A DNA stretch of 64,000 nt. Origin: Armigeres subalbatus (taxonomy: Eukaryota; Arthropoda; Insecta; Diptera; Culicidae). The stretch spans positions 131,687,822 to 131,751,821 of the forward strand of contig NC_085141.1 of the NCBI RefSeq assembly GCF_024139115.2, read 5' to 3'. Positions 54,962-64,000 of the stretch are shown here, one piece after another. The position numbers and the translations under genes are program-made. The notes under the pieces are model-generated. The model ran no database searches and was not told the DNA's origin. It worked only from the letters and a program-made list of their open reading frames with translations. The stretch's first letter is position 1. Each line of letters begins with the position of its first letter.

Positions 54962-56948
54962 TGCACAATGGTCGGATTCGTCAAATTTCACGACATAAAT
55001 CGATAACTCGAAAACCATCAGTGCTAGAGTTTTGACGTCTTCAGAAGAAATGATCTACAAGAAGAGATCTATTTTTGGTGTAAGTTGTCATTAGGGTGGC
55101 CCTTCGGTAATTTTTTTTTTGAAAGGTATGTTTTTACCCTTTTGAGTTAGGAGTTCATATAATTCTACAAAGTTGTAGAGAATTAAATTCTAAGCATTTT
55201 TGCTTAATAAACGTTTATTTTATCTCATATAGGTGATGTTTTATGACAAAATTTCTATATTTAGATAGGGTGGTCCCGAAAAAAAAAGTTTTTAGCTTCC
55301 ACTTTCATCAATTCAGAATATTTTCAAAAACTGTCTTAGCATCGCTTCACGGTCTTTGGATGGCGCATCTTTTGGTTACATAAGATGGTTGATAGCTTCA
55401 TTTTCAAGCATATTATAAGCGTTTTTTATGAAAAAGTGATATTTTTCTTAGCATTCTACTGCAGCTAGTAGCAAATATTAGCAAAAATTTCAATCGTAAT
55501 CTGAAAGTATACATGCAGGCCCATCAAATCCATGGTATTTCATTTGTCCATGTTTGTCCACTTTTGTTTGATAATCATATTAGTTTTTGTATGAAAAATC
55601 AGCTATTCCATGTAAAACACATATACCATATCTCTGATTTTCGCAATATTTGGTAGAATCATTCTTTTTCGAAAATAAATAAACTCACTTTTTAATTTTG
55701 TCCGATTTCGATTCAGGGTGGTCGAAAAAATCAACATTTTTGAAAAAATATTTTTTTAAAACATATTTTTTTAACTACTGGACCAATTATCAATGTTCAT
55801 GGAATCACATGTAGTCATTGGCGACCCTCATTTAGAAACTGTGAAAATGAAATTATTCTGCGAATTAGCCATGGAAAACCAACTTGATTTTTAAGATTTT
55901 GTATTTCGCCACAAAAGTAGCGCTCTTAAGCATTTATTTCTTGAGAACACCTTGAAAATCGTTCCAGTAGTTAAAATGTCAAAATGATTTTTTCGACTTC
56001 TTTTTTACACGAGTTGATTTAAATATTTTAGATAAAGAACGATTCTTTGTGGGCTTTGTGGCCGTGCGGTTAGCGCCGTCAATCGTCTAGAAGCATGGAC
56101 TATGGAGCGTGGGCTCGATTCCCGCCTCGGTAAAAAGGAAACTTTTCGTGATCGAAAAATTTTACACCGGTCCACTGGGTATTATGTGCCCTGTCAGTTG
56201 TCTAGGTGTCAAGTGTTCAGTCTGTACGACCTCTGGTCGAAGACGGTGTTCTTGTATTTTATTCTACCAAATATTGTGAAAATCCAAAAGATGATATATG
56301 TGTTTCACCCTAATTTTTCGTACAAAAATAATACTATCGTCAAACAAAAGTGGACAAAGATGGACAAATGAAATACCATGGATTTGATGGGCCTGCATGT
56401 ATACTTTCAGATTACGATTGAAATTTTCGCTAATATTTGCTACTAGCTGCAGTAGAATGTTCAGAAAAATATCACTTTTTCATGAAATACGCTTATAATA
56501 TGCTTGAAAATGAAGCTATCAACCATCTTATGTAACCAAAAGATGCGTCACCCAAGGACCGTGAAGCGATGCTAAGACAGTTTTTGAAAATATTCTGAAT
56601 TGATGAAATTGGACGCTAAAAACTATTTTTTTCGGGACCACCCTATCTAAATTTAGAAATGTTGTCATAAAACATCACCTATATGAGATAAAATAAATGT
56701 TTATTAAGCAAAAATGCTCAGAATTAAATTCTCTACAACTTTGTAGAATTAAATGAACACCTAACTCGAAAGGGTAAAAAAATACATTTCCAAAAATTTT
56801 CATCGAAGGGCCACCCTAATGACAATTTACACCAAAAATAGATCTCTTCTTGTAGATCATTTCTTCTGAAGACGTCAAAACTCTAGCACTGATGGTTTTC
56901 GAGTTATCGATTTATGTCGTGAAATTTGACGAATCCGACCATTGTGCA
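54962..56948. mobile_element. 2-kb near-palindromic foldback element
   Basis: The arms start TGCACAATGGTCGGATTCGT at 54962 and its complement ends at 56948. Complementarity continues through GATCTACAAGAAGAGATC (55050 versus 56848), AAAGATGCG/CGCATCTTTT (55364 versus 56540), GGCCCATCAAATCCATGG (55518 versus 56377) and TTTGGTAGAAT (55651 versus 56262), and weaker to about 55790/55980. Allowing for a SINE in the right arm, the arms are about 830 bp with a loop of roughly 150-200 bp. No transposase is present. Confidence 0.9.
56047..56245 (+). mobile_element. tRNA-derived SINE, second family, inside the foldback arm
   Basis: GTGGCCGTGCGGTTAGCGCC (A-box region), GGGCTCGATTCCCGCC (B box) and ACCTCTGGTCGAAGACGGTG match the SINE at 12622-12850. 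It has no counterpart at the matching place in the left arm, so it inserted after the palindrome formed. A short repeat ATTCT on either side may be its target duplication. Confidence 0.82.
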
Positions 56949-57260
56949 ATGGTAGATTTGACAAGAATCGATTTTGATCCACAATGCGCCTTTCTAATCA
57001 TTCATAGCAAACAAACGATAGTCCGTATCTTGCGTTAAAATTTCACTTTTCTGCTAAATAGTCACTATTAAGAAAACATTTTCAGTGGCGCCACTGGTAT
57101 CCGGGGACCGTAATCGCTGCCATTTTTGCAATCAACTTTTTCTTCTCATAAAATGTTGGTCCTGAGAAGAACCGATTTTCTTTCCAAAATGCGCCACTAA
57201 CAGTAACTGAACGATGGTCCGAAGATTATTGCTTTTGGCGATGGCCTCTCGATGTTCCGC
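56949..57260. repeat. Further diverged copies of the AATGCGCC-type local repeat
   Basis: CACAATGCGCCTTTCTAATC...ACGATAGTCCG (56980-57030) and AAAATGCGCCACTAACAG...ACGATGGTCCG (57187-57220) are related to each other and to 54745-54790. Together with the duplication to the left they form a decayed local repeat cluster around the foldback element. Confidence 0.5.
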
Positions 57261-59516
57261 TTTCTGCTGAGAATGCTGCTACGGGCGTCATCGTTGTGTC
57301 CGCTCTCCGTAAAAATTTAATTGAACTGAGGATTGGAGTCGAGCCCGTAAGTTCACGATTTTGATGTCTGTGCTTGCGATGCACATACGCGATTCGTTGG
57401 TTTACCGATTTTCAGTGCCTAGTAAAATTCAATTTTTCAATAGTTTAGCAACTTGAATGCATTTTTTCGATAGTTGAGCAAGATTTTAAGAAGAAGAGTT
57501 CGTCGATCGATTAACACCAAAATCTTTAAAAGCGGTTGAAAGACGGCTGAGTTATTAGCCCATACTTTCTGACCACTTTTCGTGACGGTCTCAGATTTGA
57601 AACTGCAGAATGACCCCCTATGTTCCGGAAAGACGTAATCGTGCTAGAGAATGCTTAAATAATAAAACCTCTCTAAAACCCATATACATAAAGTAACTAA
57701 TATCACATGTTACTCAGATTCAATAATCTATCAAACGGATCCGTTTGCACATATTAGTGGTATAAAAATGTGTTTAGTTTTCGAGAAAACAGAAGGGGAT
57801 CATGTGTCCCCGGAGATCATGTGTGTCCAGTTTCCCCTAGTAATAAAAATGAGACACTCAAAAAATTGTCACCAAAAATTCACTGTTGGTCGGATTTTCT
57901 TCAAAAATTGGGGAAACAAACTACAACATTATGAATAGGTCTATACTCTATCAGTTTATTGGATATTTTTACTCATTTTGTCCTGGACATCCCGAAAGCG
58001 TATCCGACAATAATAGAGTAGCGATTGCGAGCGGTCAATAAGCTCAAACAAATACTAATAGATAGTGAGTGAATGGTCCTAGAGGTACTTAATTCATAAC
58101 AGATTAGTGGCACTAGGGCTTTACGTCTCGCGAAGCAAAAACTTTAGTTTGAAGAAACTTTAGAATAGCGTTGTTGCAAGGTTGACGTAACACCGTAGTA
58201 AATTTAGAGGAAATAAACGGTATACGTCAAAGTAATACTGATTTAACGCTAATCTTACGCTAATTCAACGCTAATTTAACGCTAATGGTGATGAAATCTT
58301 CACCTAAAATAAACCCGACCGATCCAAGAAACGAATCGCCAATTCGGAATGTTTTTAAAATTGAATATTCAGTGAATCAAGACAATTCGTGGTTCGCTCA
58401 TTAGCTAATTAGCTAAAAACTCCTATAGTTATAAAAACATCCAAATTTCAATCATCAACCTGTGGTAACATTTGCCAAATTATATTTAACCAATCAAAAT
58501 TTATGAAGCTCTGTCGTACATTTGAATACTAATTACTGAAAAGTACCTGCACACATTATTTTCACGTATCAAGAATGGCTTCCTCCCTTTGTCAATTATT
58601 TTTCGAAACGACGAGCTCGCACAGGTTCAACCGATTTTTGGCAGTGCGGGTTTGCATTATATCAGCACTAAACAATGCTGCTTATTTTCATACGCACTGA
58701 ATACCAATTATAACGCATGAGCATTAAGCACATAAGCAGCTTCCTTTTCATTTGGAGGATAAATATGGAAAACAAAACAAAAACTACGGTTTGCAAGCTA
58801 ATGTGACTTCGGGTAGAGCTTCTTGTCACGTGTCGTATTCAACTTATCGCGTTGTTATCGGCACCTATTAGCACGCATTAGCTGCACCTGAAACATTTTC
58901 TCGCACGTAGGTGCGACAAGCGAGTGGGACCACGGGTGGCACCACAATGGGTCGAGACAACGAAATGGGAGGATGGAAACCATCCATAGTGATTCTTTCG
59001 ATGCTATTTAATTACGAATAATACAAGGTTGGACAAACCAGTTGTAACAGATGAAATACCACACCTTCCTTATCGTTCTCCAAAGTTGCGATTGTCACAT
59101 CAACCTATATATAAAATTAATCAAGTATTAGTTGCAAAATCATTACATACATATTTTAAAAAAATATTCCCTGATGGTTAAATATGGAACAATAGCATAT
59201 AAGTTATTTCAATTGGTACCATTTAGAAGAAGCACAGATACGTTCATTCTCGGGAAGTTCGACTAATCCCAAACATCCTAAACTTAAACGAACATTGATA
59301 AAAAGAGATGCCCCACGAGTGGTATGTTCAGGGATGGACGTGCTTCAAACTAAAAAAAAAGATTGGTTGCAGACAATAAAATACTGGTCTATGTAGAAGG
59401 GAAACGTTTTAGGGAACTAGAAATCGGTGTATGCCTTTCTGGAAGAACGTAAGCAACTGTAGATCTCAAGTCTCGAATTCAAGAATAGTTTGGATAACCC
59501 AAAATATCCCAGAGCC
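57260..59516. other. Mostly unassigned; short repeats at 57790-57840 and 58250-58285
   Basis: GGGGATCATGTGTCCCCGG then GAGATCATGTGTGTCCAG (57796-57832) is a short direct repeat, and (T)AACGCTAATT repeats about four times at 58236-58284. The segment 58590-58990 has balanced composition and looks unique. No coding signal was recognised. Confidence 0.4.
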
Positions 59517-59526
59517 AACTTACTGT

Positions 59527-59827
59527 TAGCCCTTGGCCCTCCTTGGCCGTGCGGTAAGACGCGCGGCTACAAAGCAAGACCATGCTGAGGGTGGCTGGGT
59601 TCGATTCCTGGTACCGGTCTAGGCAATTTTCGGATTGGAAATTGTCTCCACTTCCCTGGGCATAAAAGTATCATCGTGTTAGCCTCATGATATACGAATG
59701 CAAAAATGGTAACTTGGATTAGAAACCTCGCAGTTAATAACTGTGAAATTGCTTAATGAATACTAAGCTGCGAGGCGGCTCTGTCCCAGTGTGGGGATGT
59801 AATGCCAATAAGAAGAAGAAGAAGAAG
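59527..59827 (+). mobile_element. Feilai-type tRNA-derived SINE with 10-bp TSD and (AAG)n tail
   Basis: Perfect 10-bp duplications AACTTACTGT lie at 59517-59526 and 59828-59837. The A-box-like TTGGCCGTGCGGTAAGACGC and the B box GGGTTCGATTCCTGG are at about 59543 and 59598, followed by the body and a tail of five AAG repeats (about 59811-59827). It is the only plus-strand full copy of this family in the window. Confidence 0.94.
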
Positions 59828-59915
59828 AACTTACTGTGTTTTTCTCACCTTCTATAAGATGTATTGAACATGGTTGAATATTCGAATAAACTATGAATAA
59901 CGAAAAAAAGCTCAG

Positions 59916-60119
59916 TTGTCATAAGACGAGTTTGTACAATCCCATTGAATTCCACCACTTAATTGTATCTTGACAGATACGTATTTCGACCTCAACAGTA
60001 AGGCCGTCTTCAGACGAGACACTGAAGACGGCCTTACGGTTGAGGTCGGCATACGTATCTGTCAAGATACAATTAAGTGGTGGATTTCAATGGGATTGTA
60101 CAAACTCGTCTTTTGACAA
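59916..60119. mobile_element. 204-bp near-perfect hairpin MITE
   Basis: Arms of about 98 bp are almost perfectly complementary around an 8-base loop (ACGAGACA, 60014-60021): GGCCGTCTTCAG (60002-60013) against CTGAAGACGGCC (60022-60033), out to TTGTCATAAGACGAG against CTCGTCTTTTGACAA. A half-copy lies at 61279-61390. No clear target duplication was found. Confidence 0.88.
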
Positions 60120-60617
60120 GTGAAGACATTCCACTAAAAAGCTCAAAATAATTTTCTTAAGAAAAAAAAGCTGTTTTGCAGCTGCAGATTTCAAGGCCTG
60201 AACTCAAGGATAGTTTGGATGACCTAGGACGTCCAAGGAAGATTAAAAATAGTTTTTTGGACATCACGGTAACTTTACGGAAACGTTGAAAAAAACTTAA
60301 TTTGAAACAGTACAGTTTGCTAGCAATCAGGCTTCGGAATTCTCACTCAGACGATCCCCACCAGTGCGTAAATAAAGCCAAAATAGCAACCTCTATCATC
60401 ACGCGAACTCGCACCGGTCGTTGGTAAACGGGTTTGGGAAATGTAAACGCAACCTTCGGTGAATAGCGAGTTGGCAAATTTGGCGACCCGCTCCAACCGT
60501 TGCCAAAACATTACACGGAAATAAAGAGTAACGCATAAATAAAGAATGTGCCGCCTTCTGAAAAATTGTTCGGTTATTCATTATGAAGGAGGTCAGTTTA
60601 GTTTGGATTTCAACTGA
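60120..60617. other. No recognised feature
   Basis: AT-rich to balanced DNA; the minus frame 60635-60399 (78 codons) is unrecognised. Confidence 0.4.
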
Positions 60618-61278
60618 TTGGCGGCGGTAGTGCATATGAAATAACCTGATAGGTAAGATATCTAGAAATTTGGAATTTTTAGAATATTGGTGTCTTCTAC
60701 AAAGTTGTTTGGGAGGTCAAAACCATCATGACGAAAAAAAAAAAAATTGAAATACAACCGCTTGGCGGCGCTAGTGAATTGGAAATAACCTAAAAGGTTA
60801 GATATATACTTGAAATCTTAAGAATATTGCCATCTTCTACAAAGTTGTTCGGATGATTAAAACCATCATGACGAAAGCAAGTTTAGTTAATAATACAACT
60901 GCTTGGCGGCGCTAGTGTATTGGAAATAATTATCAGGTTGTCATGTATCTCAAAATATGTAATTTTTAGAATATTGCTGCCTTCTACAAAGTTGTTCGGG
61001 TGGTCAAAACCGTCATGCAGGTTTAGATTAAGATATAACCGCTTGGTGGCGCTAGTGTATAAGAAATAACCTGCTAGGTTAGATATTTTTAGAATATTGA
61101 AATTTTTAGAATATTGCCGTATTCCACAAAGTTGTTCAGGTGCTGAAAACCGTCATGATGCAAGCAAGTTTAGTTTTAAACACAATCGCTTAGCGGCGCT
61201 AGTGTATAAGAAATAAACTGATAGGGTAAATATCTTAAAATCTGGAATTTTCAAAATATTGCCGTATTCTACAAAGTA
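60618..61278 (+). repeat. Satellite-like array, about 142-bp unit, 4.6 copies
   Basis: GGCGGCGCTAGTG-type boxes occur at 60620, 60764, 60905, 61045 and 61192, giving periods of 144, 141, 140 and 147 bp. Each unit also has TTTTTAGAATATTG, TCTACAAAGTTGTTCGG and AAAACC(A/G)TCATG. Units are 80-90 percent alike by eye. The last unit is cut by a half hairpin element at 61279. Confidence 0.9.
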
Positions 61279-61390
61279 ACTTGCCGTAAGACGAGTTCGT
61301 ACAATTCCATTTAATTTCACCATTTGGTTGTACCTTTGACAGATACTTATTTCGACTTCTACAGTAAGGCCATCTTCAGTGTCTCGTACT
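61279..61390. mobile_element. Single arm of the hairpin MITE seen at 59916-60119
   Basis: ACTTGCCGTAAGACGAGTTC through GGCCATCTTCAGTGTCTCGT matches one arm plus the loop of the full element, in one orientation only. The second arm is missing. Confidence 0.8.
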
Positions 61391-62080
61391 TGACTCGATT
61401 CGACTCAACTCGCGCCAACGAGTATTGCGGTTTCAAACTAAGCTTCTGGTTTTGACTACCCTTTTAAATCTTACATAATAACCAACCTAACAGATAATTC
61501 GGATAACTTATACGCACATATTTATTTTACAAAAGTTGGAGCGCGTTCTGAAAGATTTGAAAATATTGTCCGTTGCATCAATTTTTAGACTCTGGCGCAA
61601 CTTCGTTTTACTTCGAATTTTTAGCGTGCACTCCAATACATTCAAACTATCTTCGTAATTGTTTTTTGTTGTTGTTAATTATCGAACACACATGTTTTTG
61701 TTTACTCAAATAAACAATAAACAGTGTAAATTCATTTGTGTGTGTGATACGGGAAAAATATTCACGCAAATAATTTTCGCGCAGGAGTCTAATAAGGCGG
61801 AATCTGCGCAATAAATAATATTTTTTTCCTGATTTTATTTATTTCCGTGTTTGCCTCAATAGCAACCGGATATTCACCACCGGTGCGAAGCATGATTGCA
61901 CTTCAACAACCTTGATAGAGACAACCGGTGCGAGAACAAGTGCATAAATAAAATATGAACGCATTTCGTTCCTATACTAGACACTCATTTGGATACACAT
62001 CGGTGGGGATCGTCTCATATGAATAAAAACCTGCGATTAATCCGTTAAGCGGAGTGTAATTTTTCATGGTCCCCCCTGTG
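61391..62080. other. No recognised feature
   Basis: AT-rich DNA. ACTTGACTCGATTCGACTCAA near 61388 is a short internal repeat only. The minus frame 62250-61972 overlaps the next feature and has no domain. Confidence 0.4.
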
Positions 62081-62087
62081 AGGAAGT

Positions 62088-62200
62088 ACAGGTAATCTTC
62101 GATATAACGTACCCCCGATATAACGTACACTCGATATAACGTCACTCGATATAGCGTACATTTTTCCCCGTTACAACGTACACTTTGAAAAATAATTTTA
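62088..62200. mobile_element. Solo terminus with CGATATAACGTAC repeats, pogo-like
   Basis: TACAGGTAATCTTCGATATA is followed by four copies of CGATAT(A/A)ACGTAC-like units (62099-62165). CAG-starting ends with CGATATAACG are typical of pogo/Tigger-type Tc1/mariner elements as I recall them. No inverted partner end is found in the window, so this is one end only. Confidence 0.5.
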
Positions 62201-62510
62201 ATTTTGGTAGTTATTACAAAATAATTTACTAAATCGTTATGATCATCCATGTAGGGAGGGCATTATTGTATGGAGTCTTATATTATGAGCTAGAGGCATT
62301 AATTGCTGTTTTCCCCACTTTGCACTATCCTCAGAATTCTCTCGAGGTATTGGATGATATTGAGTTACTGAGGGTTTAGGCATGTCTAGTTGATATTAGT
62401 CAAAGTCAGAATTGATGGCGGGTTGTTTTCAGGACTAAGTCACCTAATGTCGAGTGAAATAATGGTATTGTAGATCCAGGCTTGAAATGTGTACCAGATT
62501 ATTTTAAAAT
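62200..62510. other. No recognised feature
   Basis: Short unassigned spacer. Confidence 0.35.
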
Positions 62511-63140
62511 TAATCCTAGAGGAAATTCTTGGAGAAGCTCCCAAAATAATTTCTGGTGAATTTTGTAAAGGAATTCCTGTAGGAAATTCCCAAATAGTTC
62601 CAAAAAGAATCACCGAATTAATTCTTTAAAAAAAATTGATTGAGTTCATGAAGGGATTAAAAGAAACTGAATAAATTTTCGAAACGAATTCGTAAAGTAA
62701 TTTCTGGAAGAATATTTTAAATAATATCCAATGGTATTTTTGAAGGAATTCTTAAAAGATTCTCCGAAGGAGTTTCCTGAATATATTTTCAAGCAATTCC
62801 TAAAGGTATTTAGGAAGGAACTCAAAATAGAATTTGCGAAGGAATTCCTAGATTTCTACAGGAATTCCTTCGGAAATTTCTCCAGGAACTCCGGCAATTC
62901 CCGGAGGGATTTCTTCAAAACATTATCCCGAAATAAATCCAGTAATTCCTTCGAAAATTCTTCCAGGAATTCTTTCGGAATTTCCCTTAGACATTAGGTC
63001 AATACTTTCACATCGTATTCTTTCTTTAACTTCTTTCAAGAAAATCCTAAGGGTCCATCGGAAACTCCTTGAGCAACACTTTTAGAAATCATCCCAGGAA
63101 TTTCTCAAAAAATTCTAGAATAAAAGTGATGAGTGTTTCC
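62510..63140. repeat. GGAATTCC-type degenerate repeat (left part)
   Basis: AGGAAATTC, AAGGAATTCCT and TTCCTTCGGAAATTTC motifs fill the stretch with the same self-complementary style as 465-870. The frame 62731-62997 (Lys/Phe then Ser/Asn-rich) is a by-product of the repeat. Confidence 0.7.
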
Positions 63141-63815
63141 GAGAAATTCTTCAAAATGTAGTCTAATGCGTTAATTGTTTGTGAATGGCAGGTAAAACTC
63201 GTCTCGTAGGTTTTTCCAGTACTTTAGCAACTGCAGTAGAGCAGGGCATGATTAGCCTCCACCACCCTATAAGACCGCATCCAACCACTCACCATAGTCC
63301 TCCAACCCAACACCAGAAGGCCAGAAGTACCTTCGTTAAGTAGCTATTAAGGGGTGGCGTAATTGGGTCGATACTATGAGACGAGGTCACTGACTTGAAA
63401 AAGGAGGTCATGACCCTGGGATGCGGTCACTATTCCAAAGTATTTTGAAGCGAACGGGTGTTACAAAGTTACCAAAGTTGGAAGTTGAAGAGTAGAGATA
63501 AAGTACTTGGGACAAGTGAAGGCGCTGAGGACAACCCCACGATCTATACGTTGAAAACCCCAGCAAGAACCGCCGTAATTCCCTGGTTCCGTAGTCGGCC
63601 CAATCCGGCATTTTTTTCCGCTGATAGTCGATCGCCTTTCTTATTGGTCGAATTGTAACGAAGCAAGAAGCGAGGAAGATCTCCAAGCCACCCGGCGATA
63701 CCACCGGTAAGCCCGCACAGCCACAGAAGGAAGGAATGAAGAAGAGGAAGGAAAGAGTAGTGCAGTGCTGCGAGGAAGGCTAGGGCTCTATGGACAGGAT
63801 AACTAGCTGGGGTTT
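63141..63815. other. GC-richer segment inside GGAATTCC-type repeat; unidentified
   Basis: Composition changes sharply to balanced GC at about 63180 and back at about 63815. The repeat lies on both sides, so this may be an insertion or the unique core of an element. The minus frame 63704-63408 (98 codons) has no domain that I know. The last part is AGGAAGGAA/GAAGAGGAAGG-rich (63726-63775). Confidence 0.4.
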
Positions 63816-64000
63816 CTTTAAAAAATCATCCGGAAACAACTTCGGAAATAAATAAAAAATCAATGTTTCTTCAAAAAGAATGAATTTTAAGAATTACTTC
63901 AGAATCTACCTAATAAGTTCCTTCGGAATTCAAAACTTCTTCCTGGAATTCTTTAGGAAATGCTTCGAATCATTCATTTAGAAATATATTCACGAATTCT
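63816..64000. repeat. GGAATTCC-type degenerate repeat (right part, cut by window)
   Basis: TTCCTTCGGAATTC, CTTCCTGGAATTC and TTTAGGAAATGC motifs continue to the end of the window. Confidence 0.6.

Noticed and set aside
59540..59620. tRNA gene suggested by GGGTTCGATTCC
   Set aside because: It is the head of a SINE with target duplications and an (AAG)n tail.

Overview
This window looks like intergenic or intronic chromosomal DNA from a culicine mosquito, most likely Aedes; I cannot fix the species. The grounds are a dense pile of mosquito-type repeats: tRNA-derived SINEs of the Feilai type with (GAA)n tails, an ITmD37E-like mariner transposase remnant, Jockey/CR1/R1-group retrotransposons, a Ty3/gypsy element, many foldback MITEs, and AT-rich unique DNA between them. 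There is no operon structure, no intact host protein gene, no CRISPR array and no true tRNA or rRNA gene that I can support. Every coding-looking stretch I recognise belongs to a decayed mobile element.

Layout. 0-3.6 kb: a long inverted repeat whose core is a GGAATTCC-rich low-complexity repeat, then low-copy-looking DNA. 3.6-8.3 kb: a nearly complete but broken two-ORF CR1/L2-like retrotransposon (minus strand). 9.7-11 kb: SINE pieces around an ITmD37E-like transposase fragment. 11.1-14.25 kb: a composite foldback element with a 52-bp minisatellite, a tiny MITE and a SINE inside. 14.3-18.6 kb: AT-rich DNA with three GC-richer islands. 18.6-21.95 kb: a broken Jockey-group retrotransposon (plus strand) with a mutated RT active site. 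22-30.6 kb: several MITEs and SINEs with readable target-site duplications (TSDs). 30.9-33.5 kb: a 2.6-kb diverged foldback element carrying other insertions. 33.7-37.95 kb: a 5'-truncated Ty3/gypsy element split by a 1.2-kb foldback hAT-type MITE. 38.8-41.5 kb: a GC-richer island that is the best candidate for a host promoter or 5' exon. 42-45.5 kb: a SINE, a 51-bp minisatellite between two copies of a ~180-bp segment, and a Helitron-like fragment. 47.5-48.4 kb: a 5'-truncated R1/LOA-like insertion with a perfect 16-bp TSD. 49.0-50.2 kb: a second full-length copy of the hAT-type MITE. 51.3-54.2 kb: a Jockey element missing its 3' half and split by a TA-targeting MITE. 54.6-57 kb: a ~2-kb near-palindrome carrying a SINE. 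59.5-64 kb: a SINE, a short hairpin MITE, a ~142-bp satellite-like array, a pogo-like terminus and more GGAATTCC-type repeat.

What ties it together is nested transposition. TSDs or uninterrupted paralogues let several insertions be read exactly, so relative ages can be ordered. The strongest observations are the shared octamer target of three copies of one foldback MITE, a clean TA empty site inside a Jockey coding region, a MITE whose empty site is shown by a second SINE copy, and several hairpin-forming inverted repeats of 0.2 to 2 kb that could feed siRNA or piRNA pathways if transcribed. I found no convincing new biological system. Element names are from memory of family features, not from a database search.
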